A stretch of DNA of 64,000 bases from Rozella allomycis CSF55 (GCA_000442015.1 KE561300.1:1-64000); one strand, 5' to 3'; numbered from the stretch's first letter, positions 1-13,136 are shown. Numbers and translations: made by a program. The notes: generated by a model from the letters alone, not told the origin.

Positions 1-668
1 GAAGCATTATTTAATGAATCTTTAGGAATTAAAGTTCGTCTTCTTGGAATAGTCATCATAGATGCAGTTGAAGGTTTAAACTTATTAAGAATTATAAATA
101 GGTACAGCGATGGAAGCTTTACCATCGATGATGGATTTCCTTAGGAAAAGGCCTCAGAAATTTAATTCAATTGACGAGGCTGTTTCATGGAGGTATCAAT
201 TTTCGATAGAATGAATTATTGTATTTCATCAAAGACTGTTTTAAATATTGATTCCGCAAAAATATCAATCCCATCGCAATTAATTCAACAGCCAGGTTGT
301 GATTGGTACACATGGAGGACCAACCTGAAATTAACAGAGTCTTTCTGGAAAGGTATAATTAAGTATCATATTTTATAGGATGGTTTGAAGGGCTGTCTTC
401 AAAGTTTCTGTCGATTAAAGCGGCCAAATTGTTAATACTTGCCGGGACAGATAGAATAGATAAAACCTTAATGATTGGACAAATGCAAGGTATTTAATCT
501 TCTATTATAAAGAAAGGAAAATTTCAAATAATCATGCTGCCCCAGTCAGGACATTGCATCCAGGAAGATTTTCCGGAGAAAGTAGCGGATGCATTGTCAA
601 CATTTTATAATCGAAATAAAAGATTAGTACTTCCTCCCAAAGTAGTAATTCCAAATAAAACGACATGA
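1..668 (+). CDS. PPME1: Protein phosphatase methylesterase 1, 3' part (5' end outside window)
   Basis: Alpha/beta-hydrolase that removes the C-terminal methyl ester from the PP2A catalytic subunit. After splicing, the visible C-terminal half reads EGTAMEALPSMMDFLRKRP, then a region ending in LAGTDRIDK, IGQMQGKFQ and MLPQSGHCIQEDFPEKVA. These match the family's conserved C-terminus, including the catalytic His (QSGH). The nucleophile Ser lies upstream of the window. Introns are seen at 74-101 (28 nt), 353-378 (26 nt) and 490-516 (27 nt). A fourth join at 193-209 would be only 17 nt; a 1-nt sequence error there is the alternative. The stop TGA ends at 668, ten bases before the convergent F-box gene. 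Family assignment is firm; only the 17-nt join is doubtful. Confidence 0.9.
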
Positions 669-677
669 ATACATTTA

Positions 678-2230
678 TTAAAAGAATCCTTTCTTCCCTG
701 GCTTCAGCCTTTTGCTTTGTTTCTGGTTAAAGTTTCTATTTTCGTCAATTATTTCATCCTCCTCGACATAAAATAATCCAAGCATTCCCACATTTATGAC
801 AGAGTCTTTATTTTTCTTTTCTGCGTTTCCCGATTGCAAAACATGCTTAGTCAACTTCTTAATGTTTAAACGGCTCAACAAATTCATCAATCGACCTATA
901 GAACCTTTATATAAATTCAATTGGATGTTAAGGTTTGACAAGTCACGTTTAACAGACTTAAAATTTGAGAAAGGAACTGTTGAACCGATTGGAATTTTAA
1001 CCTTGGCAGTAAAGGAGGGCAAACGTCTGCTTTTGGTCGCAGTGTCAAAAACTACGCAATCAAATAATTCAAAATGAAGCAGATTTCTGCAATGAAAGAG
1101 AATAGAATCGATTGTTGATACGGTGACAATACATCTGGAGAGAACAATCTTTGCAAAAGTGGCTCTCAATGGAACATCTTCAAATCTTATGTAACAATCA
1201 TTAAGAGTGAAAACATTCACCTTTTGGAATAAATTATGATTAAAGTTTGAAAGATTGAAAACTTCATAACTCGAAATTGATGGATCGATTCCTTCAAATT
1301 CAATAAAATCCTGATTGGGCATTAAGTTTTCTGTTTTCAAAATATCTAACATCGTGAAAGGAAAGAAAACTTACTCATCCATTCATTATAAAGAGTAATT
1401 GGTTTTTCAACATTTTCAAACTGTTTAGATTGAAGAATGATGCTGCCAACAAAGTTAAAGTTTGAATTTAAATTTTCCAGGAGCTCATTAAACAGTAAAT
1501 TTCTATAGTTTGTAACGAAGAGCTCAGCAACTCTATATCCCTTTACATTCTTTATACAATCCACATGGCACAATAGATTGCGTATAGAATGAACATAGAC
1601 ATTATTTTTCAAATTTTCAATAAACATATCATTTGCAAAGATCTTCAATTGCATTTCACACAAGTTGTAAAACAAAATTTGAAATCTCGATGTTTCGCTG
1701 TGGTCATCTAACCGTACCGGATTCTTGATAACGACAGAATTCACATTGGTAAGAGATTTAACAATAGGTATTTCGTTTCTTGAAATGCATAACTCACTGC
1801 GCATACTTTTAATATTTATGATCAACTTTGTCACCCCTTGAATGATGGATGAGGAGCACTTTAAAAGAAACCACATGCCATCGAATAGATTATGGATATG
1901 CAATTCAGGGACATTAAAATCAACGTTTGATCTCCTAAGCTCTTTCAAGAATACCAATAGCTCCTTTTCAGAAATAACTTTCTGTAGAGAAGAAGATAAA
2001 GGTCTAAATTTTAATAAGCTATTCCAAGCGCTATTTTCCTCGTGTCTATTTCTATATTCATCTTCGTCTAGATAGAAGGGAATGAAAGGGATGCTCGACA
2101 ACAGTTTGTGAAATCTTTTACAAGATCTGGATAGAGTAGACCACGTAGGTGCAGCGAATGTCTTGTCTTGGTCGACAGATATGGTGAAAATCTGGCATAA
2201 AATTTCGTCAGGAAGATTCTGCAATTTCAT
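678..2230 (-). CDS. F-box protein of unknown substrate
   Basis: The N-terminus (MKLQNLPDEILCQIF) is a typical F-box, which docks substrate adaptors to Skp1 in SCF ubiquitin ligases. It is followed by WSTLSRSCKRFHKLLSSIP, the usual second F-box helix. The rest is leucine-rich and helical/strand-like with no domain I recognise; leucine-rich repeats are possible but irregular. Two exons are joined by a 29-nt intron at 1346-1374 (GTAAGT donor, TTAG acceptor on the minus strand). That join continues the frame through NEWM into NILKTENL and gives about 510 residues. The basic tail (KRLKPGKKGFF) may be a localisation signal. The start ATG at 2230 is used because the F-box begins at residue 5. The substrate cannot be deduced. 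Confidence 0.75.
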
Positions 2231-2329
2231 GTACCCTGAATTTCAAGTTTTTGGTTTCTAATCTAAACCAATGTCCAATAATAATTTTGCTAGATTTCAA
2301 AATTATATAAAGGGAAAGTGACAAAAGAG

Positions 2330-5300
2330 ATGGAAAAAGTAAATTTCCCCAAAATGACGTTTAAACTTTTGAATACTTTTTCACTTGAAGAGTTTGACTG
2401 GAAAGTGAAGCAGTTTGCGCACGAGAAATACGGTCTTAAAATAGTTATTATTGATCTTCCTGGTAAGAGTGTATTTGTAGGGTGAAATAGCACCTACGGT
2501 GAATGGTCACTTTGTACTGGCCACCGAAGCTCATGACGACGATGGATGCCCACATGTTTTAGAACATTTGGTGTTTTTGGGAAGTCATACTTATCCCTAT
2601 AAGGGTGTTTTAGACTCTATTGCGAATAGATCGTTCGCGCAGGGTACCAATGCGTGGACTGATACAGGTAATATATTTTTTAAAACATAAATAGACCATA
2701 CGTGTTATACGGTAATAAGTTAAAATCAAAGGCACTAGATTGCCACAGCAGGTTCAGAGGGATTTCTGCAGATTCTTCCGGGTACATTTATTTTATAATG
2801 ATGAAGATATAGTTTATTTAGATCATATTTTGTTTCCCACGATAACGGAAGCTGGGTTTTATACCGAGGTCCATCATATTAATGGAAAAGGGCATAATGC
2901 TGGTGTAGTGTATTGTGAAATGCAGGGACGTCAAAATTCGAATGGTGATTTAATCCATCATAAGATGTTGAATCTGTTGTATCCAGAGGGTTGTGGATAT
3001 CGAAGTGAAACTGGAGGAAAAATGGAGAATCTACGCGTTCTTCATGTGAATACTGGTAAGTCTTTTAATATTGTATAAGAGTTCGTGAATACCATAAAAA
3101 GTTTTATAGACCAGAGAATCTGAATGTTATAATTACAGGAAAGGTTGAAGAGGAAAAGTTGTTTGAAAAATTGCAACCATTGATTGAGCAGCTGGATGCT
3201 AAATACAGGGATTGTATTCCGGAATATCAGAGGCCGTGGATTGAATCGGGTGACATTCCTGACTTGAAAGAGAATATTGTGGAAACGCTGAACTTTCCAG
3301 ATGAGGATGAGAGTGTTGGAACTGTTGTTATTGGATGGCATGGATGGGGATATAAAGAGCATTTGCTTAAAGTTGCGTTTCAAGCGTTGACGACATATTT
3401 AACTGATTCTGCTGTATCACCCCTTCAGAAGACATTTGTAGAGCTTGAAGAGCCATATTGTTCTGATGTTACATTTGGAACTGTTGAAGCTATAAAGAGT
3501 TCAACTTTTGTAGAGTTTTCAAATGTGCCAGTTGAAAATATTGATGAGATTGAAGAATTGTTGATAGAAACATTGTCAGAAATGGAAATTGACATGGGGA
3601 GAATGCAAACAGTGTTAGAGAGATCAAAGTTGATACTTTTGGAGCAAGTTGAAACAAGCCCACATTCTTCAGCAGCTTTACCGTGTGTTGGTGACTTTTT
3701 GTATGGCGATAGAAATGGAAGTGAATTGGTTGAAGTATTTAGAGATTTGGAATTTACAAATGAATTGATGAATTGGCAAAAAGAAAATTGGAAGAATTTG
3801 ATTGAAGAATATTTATTGCAGAGGCCCAGAGTAGTGATAAAGGGAGTGCCATCTAAAGCACATGCTGATCTACTTAGCCACAATGAGAAGACTAGATTGG
3901 AAGAACAAATTAAAGAATTGGGGCCTGAAAAGTTGAATGAGTTGGAAGCGAAATTAGAAGAGTGTAAGAAGATCAATGAGATACCAATTCCACGTGAAGT
4001 TTTTGGTAATTCGTGATTTATGTAAATGAAGATTAGATAAATTTGTTGTACCGAAAATAAAAGATATAAAAATGCATAAAACAATTGCTGGATCTATTCC
4101 AGATATTTACGGATTGAAGAATGACTTACAAGAGAGATTAAACAATGAGGTGTTGGAATGTGAATTGCCATTTGCTTCTATTCAATTTGATTGTAAATAA
4201 ATAAATTTGAATAAATAAAGCGACATCAACAAAGTTTGTTGATATTTCTATTGGATTTGAAACAGGGCATTTGACAGGGGAAGAAAGATTGTACTTGGAA
4301 ATATTTTTAGATTTATTTTTTGAAGTTGACGTTGAAGATGGAAATGAAATTATTGATTATGAAACTGTAATTGAAAACTTACAAAAGGAAACTGTTTCAT
4401 ATGCAACCAGCTGTGGTTTAAATGGTGACGCTGATTTCTCTTGTGGTGATTTCGCTGATTTTGTTGTTTTAACAATTAAGGGATCTGTAAAATTATTTTA
4501 ATGATTAAAAAAGATTGAAAAATATGAAAAATTGATTTATTGGATGAAAATGCTTTTATTCCATTCAAAATATTCTTCAGAGAGAATTATGATTTCTGCT
4601 CAGAAAATTATCAATGAAATTCCAGAATACAAAAGAGATGCAATGAAAATTATTTCAACAGCTCAAACACTTTTTCATTACATTGCAGATTCAAATCAAT
4701 CAGCAGTTTCCCTTTTCAAACAAGATTCATTCGCTAAGACTGTTTCTTCTAATATCAAAAATGACGCTTCAGTAGTCGAGGATGCTTTCAATGCTTTTGT
4801 TAGGAAAAGTAATCATTTAAAGATAAATTAAAATAGTCGTATCACCTGAGAGAATGATGGTTTACATTGTAGCTGACCATTCAAAGTTAAATGAAATAGT
4901 TAAACCCTGGTCCAGACAATTTCCTAATTTAAATTCTCCAATCAAATTAGATTTAAATAACATTCCAAGATCACAATTAAAACTCTCTGAATTTGGCAAA
5001 GATCTTGGAAATAGATCATTCTTAATAAAGATGCCCAGCATCGAAAGCACTTATGCTATACACGTATGCAACGGCCCTTCAGACTATAACGATCCAGATA
5101 TTCCAGCTCTTTTGGTTCTTCACGAATATCTTTCAACAATGGAAGGTCCATTCTGGAAACAAATCAGAGGACAAGGACTGGCATACTCTTGTTCTATCAA
5201 CGTTTCGACGGAGGCCGGCAACATCAAATTTACAATATATCGAGCCCCAGATGCTTTCAAGGCTTTTAACGCTGCAAAACAAATTCTGTTAGACATTGCA

Positions 5301-5680
5301 GCTGATCCTTTGAACCAACTAGATGATTTCGCTATTGAATCCACCAAAAGCTCAGTCTTGTTTGGATTCATTGCTTCCCAAGAGACTCAAAGTCAAGCAG
5401 TAATTAATCCTTTTAATCTTTATAGGCGTTCCAAGCATTTGTGGACAGAGTATTAAAAAAGAGAGATCTTGCTAAATTCATGGCTGCAATTCAAAATGTA
5501 ACAAAGGAGGATATGGCCCGTGTTCTTAAAAAGTATACTTTGAATTTATTTGATTCGAACTCTTCGGATTGTTTTGTTGCTTCTACTCCTAACATGTTTA
5601 GTGAATCTATTGATGCATACAAATCATTCGGCTTTGACGTTAAATCTTATGATAAAATTGAAGATCTTGCTTCTCTATAA
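2330..5680 (+). CDS. M16C insulinase-like metallopeptidase (YOL098C type)
   Basis: Zinc peptidase of the insulinase/pitrilysin superfamily, in the clade of fungal YOL098C-like proteins (also related to presequence protease). The inverted zinc motif HxxEH is seen as HVLEH in DDGCPHVLEHLVFLGS, followed by ANRSFAQGTNAWTDT. A second hallmark is YLDHILFPTITEAGFYTEVHH. The C-terminal half has the degenerate non-catalytic M16 domains (LLVLHEYLSTMEGPFWKQIR). About ten introns of 26-31 nt split it. The first is at 2463-2490; splicing it joins DLP to APTVNGHFVLATEAHDD and removes in-frame stops. Roughly 1,000 residues is normal for the family. No presequence is obvious, so a cytosolic or peripheral location is a guess. 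It is divergent from the upstream F-box gene with about 100 bp between starts. Confidence 0.9.
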
Positions 5681-5970
5681 ACCAATAAATTAATTTAAAT
5701 GAGTCCTTTTTTCATTTAGTCTTTCTGGATTGGTCCGATTGGATTGATTTTTCTCAGTGTAATGTTTTTTTCGCGGGTAACGAATGATTGTCTGTTTATG
5801 TTCCTTTTACCTCCATGACAACTATTGATTCATCCCCTAAGATTGAAAAGGTCACATCAGATAAACTGCCAAACCACTCAAACGGTCTATGATCCTAGCT
5901 AGCTGAATGGACGAACGGGCGCGCAATATCTTTTTAGCAAATTCCGAAATTTCAAGAATATTTGGCTCGA

Positions 5971-8115
5971 ATGCAATCCAAATTAGAATCGATTATTCTT
6001 CAGGAAAAAGTCTTGGAAGAGTCAATAAACCATAAGATTAGTAAAATCCGCGACTTGGAGAAAGAAATATCAAATCATTTCGAGTACAAAATTGACAAAT
6101 ATAATAAAGGAAACTGGACGAGTTTAAAGTTGATCAAGATTTGCTGAATAAAATTCTGATAGACACGAAAAAAGATACCAATAGCTCTGTCGAGCCTATG
6201 CGCCTATTGCACCAGGAATTAGTAAATTGGTACTCTTCGAATGATAGACTAGAATTAAGAGTTTGCGAGCTAATTATAAACTAATTTTACAGACAGATGT
6301 ACAATTTAATATTTTTAGAGATAGGAATGTGTACAAAGGGTATTATCGAGTGTTGAAGAGTACGATTTAAATCTTGCAAAGGCTATTGGACATCTTTTAA
6401 GATTGGAAGAAAGAGTGTTTCAAGTTTACTGTTGTATAAAATCATTTGATCCAAGATCGCTCGACGAGACTATTAATAAATTGTGTGTTGAATTGAAAAA
6501 GAAGTACAAATCCAGGGTAGATTTGGAATCAGTTGAGGTTCATTATGAACTTGAAGAATTTGAGATTGGAAATTCGCTGCTTTGTGAATATTGTTGTAAT
6601 TTGATAATGGAAGGAAAGTCTCTTGAAGAATTTAGTGGAATTGAAAAGATGATTGAAATGATAGACAAGGTGAAAGAAAACTGGGAAGAAATATCTAAAA
6701 TTATAAGAGAGAGATCAATAAAATATTATGATATTGTGCAAAAAATGATAATTGAGAAATTTCAAGCTCGGATGATTAAAGTTATTGACAAGGAAGTTAA
6801 AGACAGGGGATACTTTAGTCTATCGTCTAACATTGAAAAACAAATTTCGTCAAAAGAATTCGATATTAAAACTTATGATTTAAAAGCTGTTGATGGTATT
6901 TTAACCAGGGTTGTTCAGTTCATTAGCATTATTCTATCTTTTAGAGCTAATTTTTACAAAGTAAGAATTTATGATATTTATTATTGATATTCAAACAAGA
7001 TTTATGTATTGAAAGTGCTAAATTTAGCGATGAATTGAATGGCATATATTTCCAGTTAGAAAACATTTATGTAGACCTTTGTATGCAAAAAGTAATAAAT
7101 TCATTTTTATTTTTAATTGGCAATGAGTGTCGAAGAATATGACCAGGAATCGTTTTTGTCCACCGCTTGTGACGATTGCCATTTTATCTTTAATAGAAGT
7201 TTTCAAAGAACTTTAATGACTGGCAATTCTGAAACAATTTACAAATGTTTCAAATCATTTTTAAAATCATTTGTGACGATTGCCGTTAATCAATACGAAA
7301 GAAGTTTATCAAAGGCTGAAATGTTGGTTGAACCAAATTCAGAGTTTACAGTATGAATTTCAATTAATGATCTTGTAGAAAAATTTTAATAATATCTTTC
7401 AATGTCTAAAAATCATGCAAAATTTACAGAAAAGAATTTCCAATGATCCAGATTTGAAAACAGTTCGATTGTTTCAACCCTTGCATTCAAATGTTTCTTC
7501 ATTGGAAGAAATCAAATCTAAAATGGTCGCCTCATGCAGTCAAATCGTTGAAGCTTTAAAGAAACACGTTCATAAAATTTCTTTTGCTATTCTTGAGCAC
7601 TTTATCTTTTCTAATCACTCTCAATTAGATATCTTAGAAATGACAAAGCATTGCATTCAACAAATTTCAAAGCTAAAAGTACTTTTTACAATTGTTTGTG
7701 TATAGAATTTATTTGAAAATAGTTTGGTGGAAAGACTAACGATAGATTCAATGGAAAGGCTATGTCAGACATTGGAATTGACCGTTCTGTCTACTAAATG
7801 GGATTATGTAAACATTCGATTCTTTTAAAATAGAATTCAGCTATTAAATTTTACAATACGTATTCTGACATTATTGATTTGATTCAAGAAAACTATGGTT
7901 TTCAATTCAAACAACTTTATTCTAAACTAAACCAAATGATGTTGATACTGACAATCGAAAAGGTAATAAATAATTTGCTTTATTTATAGTACACTGATAT
8001 AGTTGATCTGGTCCCTTTGAAAGACAACGGCATTGATGTTTCACCTGAAATTGTCACGTCAATTTTGGAACAACGAACAGACTTTGATTCTAATTACACA
8101 ATAAAAATTTATTAA
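5971..8115 (+). CDS. COG4: Conserved oligomeric Golgi complex subunit 4
   Basis: COG4 is a lobe-A subunit of the COG vesicle tether and helps retrograde intra-Golgi transport. The gene is broken into many short exons. An N-terminal coiled coil (LESIILQEKVLEESINHKI) is followed by VLSSVEEYDLNLAKAIGHLL and a helical rod. A conserved middle segment reads MSVEEYDQESFLSTACDDC and FIFNRSFQRTLMTG. The C-terminus has YSDIIDLIQENYGFQFKQLY, TIEKYTDIVDLVPLKDNG and VSPEIVTSILEQRTDF, which align with the conserved COG4 C-terminal end around LTPAEVRQVLALRIDF. The start is uncertain: 5971 gives MQSKLES, while an ATG at 5907 would need an unclear join. Exon joins near 6120-6310 and 6960-7120 were not fully resolved. 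Confidence 0.75.
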
Positions 8116-8181
8116 CTTTTATATTATGTAGAAAGCAAAATATTTCCATGCTATGAAATGTAAACATCAATATTCCGTAAA

Positions 8182-11100
8182 ATGCCTTACATTCAAGGCC
8201 CTTGTTCTGCATCCGATTTCTTAAATAGCCTCAAGTTTCAAGCAGAAAATGACAAATACAATTCTTTAGACCTAAGGTATTAATTTGGATTGTTGAATGA
8301 CCAGCTTTATTCAAGACCCTGAAATTGTAAAGACTAGACTTTCAGCTGCCAAAAATACAAAGTACATATCCTTGAGCAATTCTAAATTCAATGATAGCGC
8401 ATTGGAACTAATTTCCTGCCAGGGAGAGTCCATTCGAACTCTGGACCTCAGTGGCACGGATACTAAAAGAATCACAATTAATCTCTCTAATCTTCAATTC
8501 TTGGCTGAACTAAATCTATCGAAAAATAGGATTTCAGAGCTGCCCAAAGAATTAGTATACCTTGAAAACTTGAAAAAGCTGAGCATTGCAAAATGTGCAT
8601 TTGAGTCACTATCATTTCAACAATTCGAGAAATTAAAGGCATTGACTCATTTGGATGTTAGGTAAATTTATAGAAAATTGAAAAAAAGTTTCAATCGTAT
8701 ACAATGTTTACCTGATAATTTCAATTTACCTCATTTGGTCAATTTAAACGCTCGCGGAAATCAACTTACATGTATTCCTAACAGCATAAAGCATCTTAAA
8801 TGTCTGATTAAAGTATTCGAACGTTTTTTAGTTTAATTAGCTTGATCTATCAAAAAATGATATCGTTGAATTTGAACCTATCATCTGGCGAAACCAATCC
8901 ATCCAAATTTTAAATCTCTCTGAAAATAAAATAAAAAATATAAGATTTCCTGAAGATACTCATGGGATAAAAGCTTTGATACTAAAAGGAAACTTGATTG
9001 AAGAGATCCCTTTAGGTATTACCAAAACCCCACAATTAAACATTTTGGATATGCGCAGAGTATAAAATTTATAGTTATAATATAGAATAATCTTAAAACT
9101 ATAGCTTCTGGTATGTTTCATTAATTTGCTTTGATAGATATTTGCAAGTCAAATTTAAGTTCTTTAATTCTTGACACATTCAAGTTTTTTGATTGTCCGC
9201 CATCCAAAGTTGCTGAACAAGGTTTAGAAGCAATTAAGGACTATTTTAAAATGCTTGAAGCTCAAATTCATGAAGAAAATGGGATACATGTTGAGTTTAC
9301 TATTGACGATCCTTTAAGCCAAAATGCAAATAAATTTGAAGCATCAATAGAGAAGGAATGTTCTGTTAAGATATTCCAGGGCAGTGAGAGAATTGTTCTG
9401 CAGGATATTTCATACATTTTGATCAATGAAAATGCAAATGAAAGTAAGTAAGCAGATATTTTGACATAGGCCAAATATTATTACCGATAGTCAATAATGA
9501 TACTTCCACAGTAATTCTGAATCTATCTAAAACTGGGAAATATTCAATTCATGCCCAATTGGATGGAAAAGATATCAACGGAAGTCCTTGTGAATTTTTT
9601 GTGAAACCAACTGTTATCGATCATTCAAATTCTAAGATACATGTTTTGACGCCTACCATAAAGGCCGGTGACCGTGTCGATATTCAGCTTGATATAAAAG
9701 ATAAGCTTGGGAATCTACTTGATGCGACGCATATTGACAATAATGATCTTGAGATTGTACTAGTGAACAAATCTCGTGAGTTAAGGCTCAATGTAAGAGT
9801 GAGATGGTGCTTTTATAGGGACAAATTTTCCAAAAGAATGACAAGGTGATAGTTTCAGATAAAGTCACCATTATTGGAACATACAAGCTACATGTCAAAT
9901 ACCAATCCTTTGAAGCTATTTCTTCTCTTGAAGTTACTGCAGGTAGAAGGTTATAGATTCGGTAACGTAGGCAATTGCTGTCATGTTCATTCATTTTGTG
10001 AAATTGACAATGACTATGATACGTTGAACCATGATGGTTTAAAAGTTTACATAAATATGCGTGATGAATACGACAACGTGGCTGAATGTTCTCCTTCGAA
10101 CCTAAAAATACGAATCATCAAGGCTGATGGAGAGTACCTTTTCTAGTATGTATTTAACTATAGAATATCTTATGGTATTGTCAACCGTCAAGTGGATTTG
10201 GGTAAATATGAAGCAAATGTTTATCTGACGGGATCGGGCACTTTGAAAGTAGAAGTTTTACTAAAAACAGGAAATGATGATTTTCTTCATGTCGAAAATA
10301 GTCCCTTTATAGTAGTTGCAAAGGTCAAGAGTGTTGATAATCCATCTTTGAGAATATCAAAAGACAATGTTGGCAATGGAATTCCTACTGAAGCAAGTTT
10401 CCAGTACAAATGCGATAATGATAAATTTCCAGGAATTGTAAATGATCTCTTTGATGATCCTCAAAGACTCTCAACTCCGCCTTTTGCAGCAGCGGTTGTT
10501 GTTCAACTTCTTCTACATCAGAAAAAGAGTTGCGCTTTATTAATATTTGAAAATTTTCTGAAGCTTGTCGCTCGAAAGATAATTGAAAAATACAACACTT
10601 ATCGAAACGAGCCAACTTGGGATCTTTCACTTCAAATGTACAGCTGTGCCCTGTACATTTATGGGAGTATGTTAGAAGCGGCTGAATGCGAAGTTTTCCC
10701 ATCAGACGCCCTTTCAAATTGGTTGGTAGACTTTTTTAAGGTGCTAAAGTCAATGTCAGATGACTTGGTGGAGCGTTTCGCACAAGAGAAAATTAAGAAC
10801 AATAGAAAATATGAATATCTGATTCCCAAATCATCGTTTTTCACCATTCGAAAACTAAATTTTGTTGATTTAGTGAAAAGTTTTGAAGGTTTCATTAAAT
10901 GTATGAAGAGAAATTTTATCTCACAAAATATAAGAGATCAATTAATTACAAATGCTTTAAGAGTGATTGATAATTATCTTTATCAAGAAATAAAGAGCCA
11001 TAAGAAAATATCGACCATCGAAATAAAACAGAACATTGAAGAAATCGTTAGCATTCTAGGAACATTTGATATTAATCTCAAAAGCGAAAATTGTTTTCCA

Positions 11101-11376
11101 ATGGTTCTTGAATTATCAAACTTTAATTTTCTTGCTCAGAATTCAGATATCGCTAAATTGGCGGGAGTTGTTCCCACACTTAAATATCTTGAATTCGATC
11201 CATTCATTCGTTTATTGAAAAGAAATGGATTGTACAATAAGGTACCAAAGTCTATGATTACAGAATTTCAAAAATCTTTTGGAAAAAGAGATACATGTCC
11301 AAATACCTTGCCTATGGAAATAGATACAGATTGCTTTATTAAGGTAGATCCAAAGGACTCAATCACTCTCGTATAA
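8182..11376 (+). CDS. LRR-filamin-repeat protein with a helical, possibly DIL-like, C-terminus
   Basis: A large protein with an unusual domain order. Residues about 30-290 are leucine-rich repeats (SIRTLDLSGTD, FLAELNLSKNRISELPKELV, LVNLNARGNQLTCIP, QILNLSENKIKNI). The middle holds immunoglobulin-like filamin repeats with the diagnostic ending GKYSIHAQLDGKDINGSPCE, further strand-rich repeats, and LGKYEANVYLTGSG. The C-terminal 330 residues are all-helical (FAAAVVVQLLLHQKKSCALL and onward) and weakly resemble the myosin-V/afadin DIL domain; this last point is inference. Introns of 26-30 nt recur, for example 10134-10163, whose removal gives ADGEISYGIVNRQ. Filamin repeats suggest an actin or membrane scaffold. 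No actin-binding CH domains were seen. Downstream, about 70 bp separate it from the convergent MFS gene. Confidence 0.75.
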
Positions 11377-11447
11377 CTAAATAAATAAATAAATAAATTT
11401 GATACAATCAAATGTGTTTTATTTGCATATTATTTTAATTTATAAGC

Positions 11448-12939
11448 CTATTTAACATTGTATCTTAGTAGAGAGCCATTTACGGTAGCAGCCCCGAACA
11501 GTACGGTGAAAATTCCCAGAACAATCGCGCATGAAACGTGATTGTCCGCATTATTTCCAAAGGTGGACCAAAGAAATGAAGAAAACGGAGCGGCTAAAAT
11601 ACCGGCGCATTTAGCGATAAATGATATCATGGACATTATTCTACCTCTTTTTGTAACATCTATCAAAGTTGGAGTCCAAGTGTAAAGAACAGTCCAACAT
11701 CCAATGATAAAAAAATATATTAAAGAATTAAAGAAGAAGATTAAATTAGTTTCTTTTGCAAATATCAAACCCAAGCATGACAATGCGCATCCAAATGTGT
11801 TCGCAGCCAACGTCGTGGAATAGGACGCTTTCGTTAAAAATAGCCTTGTTAAAACTAATCCAGGTATTTCAGAGACAGCTAAAACAATATAAAAATCATA
11901 AACACCGGCCATTTCAACACGTCTTTTCATCAAATATGTAGGAATAAATAGGATTAGGCCATAATACGACAAAGTAACTAAAAACCATTGGAGGGCTAAA
12001 GGAAAGAAGACTTTTACATCCTTAAACATTATTTTGCTCTTCTTAACTTCTTTGTTTTGTTTCACGTAAATTGTGCAGTCATCTTGCAACAGACAATCTC
12101 TGCTCATCGTATTGATAACTTTGACAACTTTATTGTGCTTCGATTTAGATAATAAATATCTGGGAGATTCAAATCTAAATAACAATATTCTCAAAAGAAA
12201 AATGCATCCAGATAAAATGGAATATGCAAGCATGTAGTTCCTCCATCCGTATGGCTCAATAATAAGCTTTCCCATTACTCCCACGTAAATCACTATTTTA
12301 AAACTAATGCAATAATACTTCCTGTGATTCCAAATAACATAATGAGAGGGTTTAGGTCCTTAATTTTAGAGCTGGGAGTAAATTCTAAAAAGAATATAAC
12401 ATCATAACTCAAATGTCCACCTTTAGATAAAGATATTGAACCAAGCTACCGAGTGCAATACCAAGAGGGAGCTGTAACGCTAAAAATATGAGGCTGGTAC
12501 TACAAAAGGATATGGAGAGAGAAACTAAAGAAGCTAGCAATACAGGTACGTAAAATACGATGCGTCTACCTTTTCTTGCAATGTCGTTTTCTGTTACCAA
12601 GTCGGTCAGCGACATATCCGAATAGAAAACCTCCTATAACTTGCCCACCGAACAGTAATCCATTCATCCAACTAATCAATGTATTAGAAGGCATTTTGAA
12701 ATCTGTATCCGCAGCAATTAAAGGCGAAGATATCATTCCGATTGTACCCGATGCTTTTTAATATATAATCTCGTTTTACCGAAACCTAATCCACAGAGAC
12801 ATAAGAGAACAACATGGTATCTCTATTGGAAATATATTAACCCATACCTTGATAAATTTATATTATTCATAGTATCTTCAAGATTATAACTGTTATCTTG
12901 GGGTTTTTGAGCTTCTTCGTCTACGACCACCCTATTCAT
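11448..12939 (-). CDS. MFS transporter, SV2/SVOP-like
   Basis: Twelve-helix major facilitator carrier. After splicing, the N-terminus reads MNRVVVDEEAQKPQDNSYN, then RYHVVLLCLCGLGFASGTIG, SWMNGLLFGGQVIGGFLFGY and the MFS loop VADRLGRRIVFYVP. TM5-6 contains LGGHLSYDVIFFLEFTPSSK, where the FLEF(V/T)P signature is typical of the SV2-related/sugar-porter-like group. The last six helices are in one exon (ALQWFLVTLSYYGLILFIPT; TLIDVTKRGRIMSMISFIAK). Short introns (26-29 nt) join the N-terminal exons. Substrate cannot be predicted: relatives carry organic anions, phosphate or sugars. For an intracellular parasite a host-metabolite importer is a fair guess but only that. Confidence 0.85.
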
Positions 12940-13136
12940 TTTGACCGGCAAAAAGAGGTGCAAAGTGGCGCGGCAGGACACAAAAACTACTTTGGCATGT
13001 TTAATCAAGCTCAAAACACTGCAACAAATTTAGAATACCTGTAAATTATAACATAGAAGAATGAATAATTAGAATTACATGAAGGAAAGGGGAATCTTAA
13101 AAAAACATTACCTACCCAGCCACAATTTTTGTGTCC

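Noticed and set aside
11376-11447. Tandem aaataaataaat as a microsatellite or telomere-like repeat
   Set aside because: Four short copies of a polyadenylation-like AATAAA string between convergent genes; too short and not telomeric.
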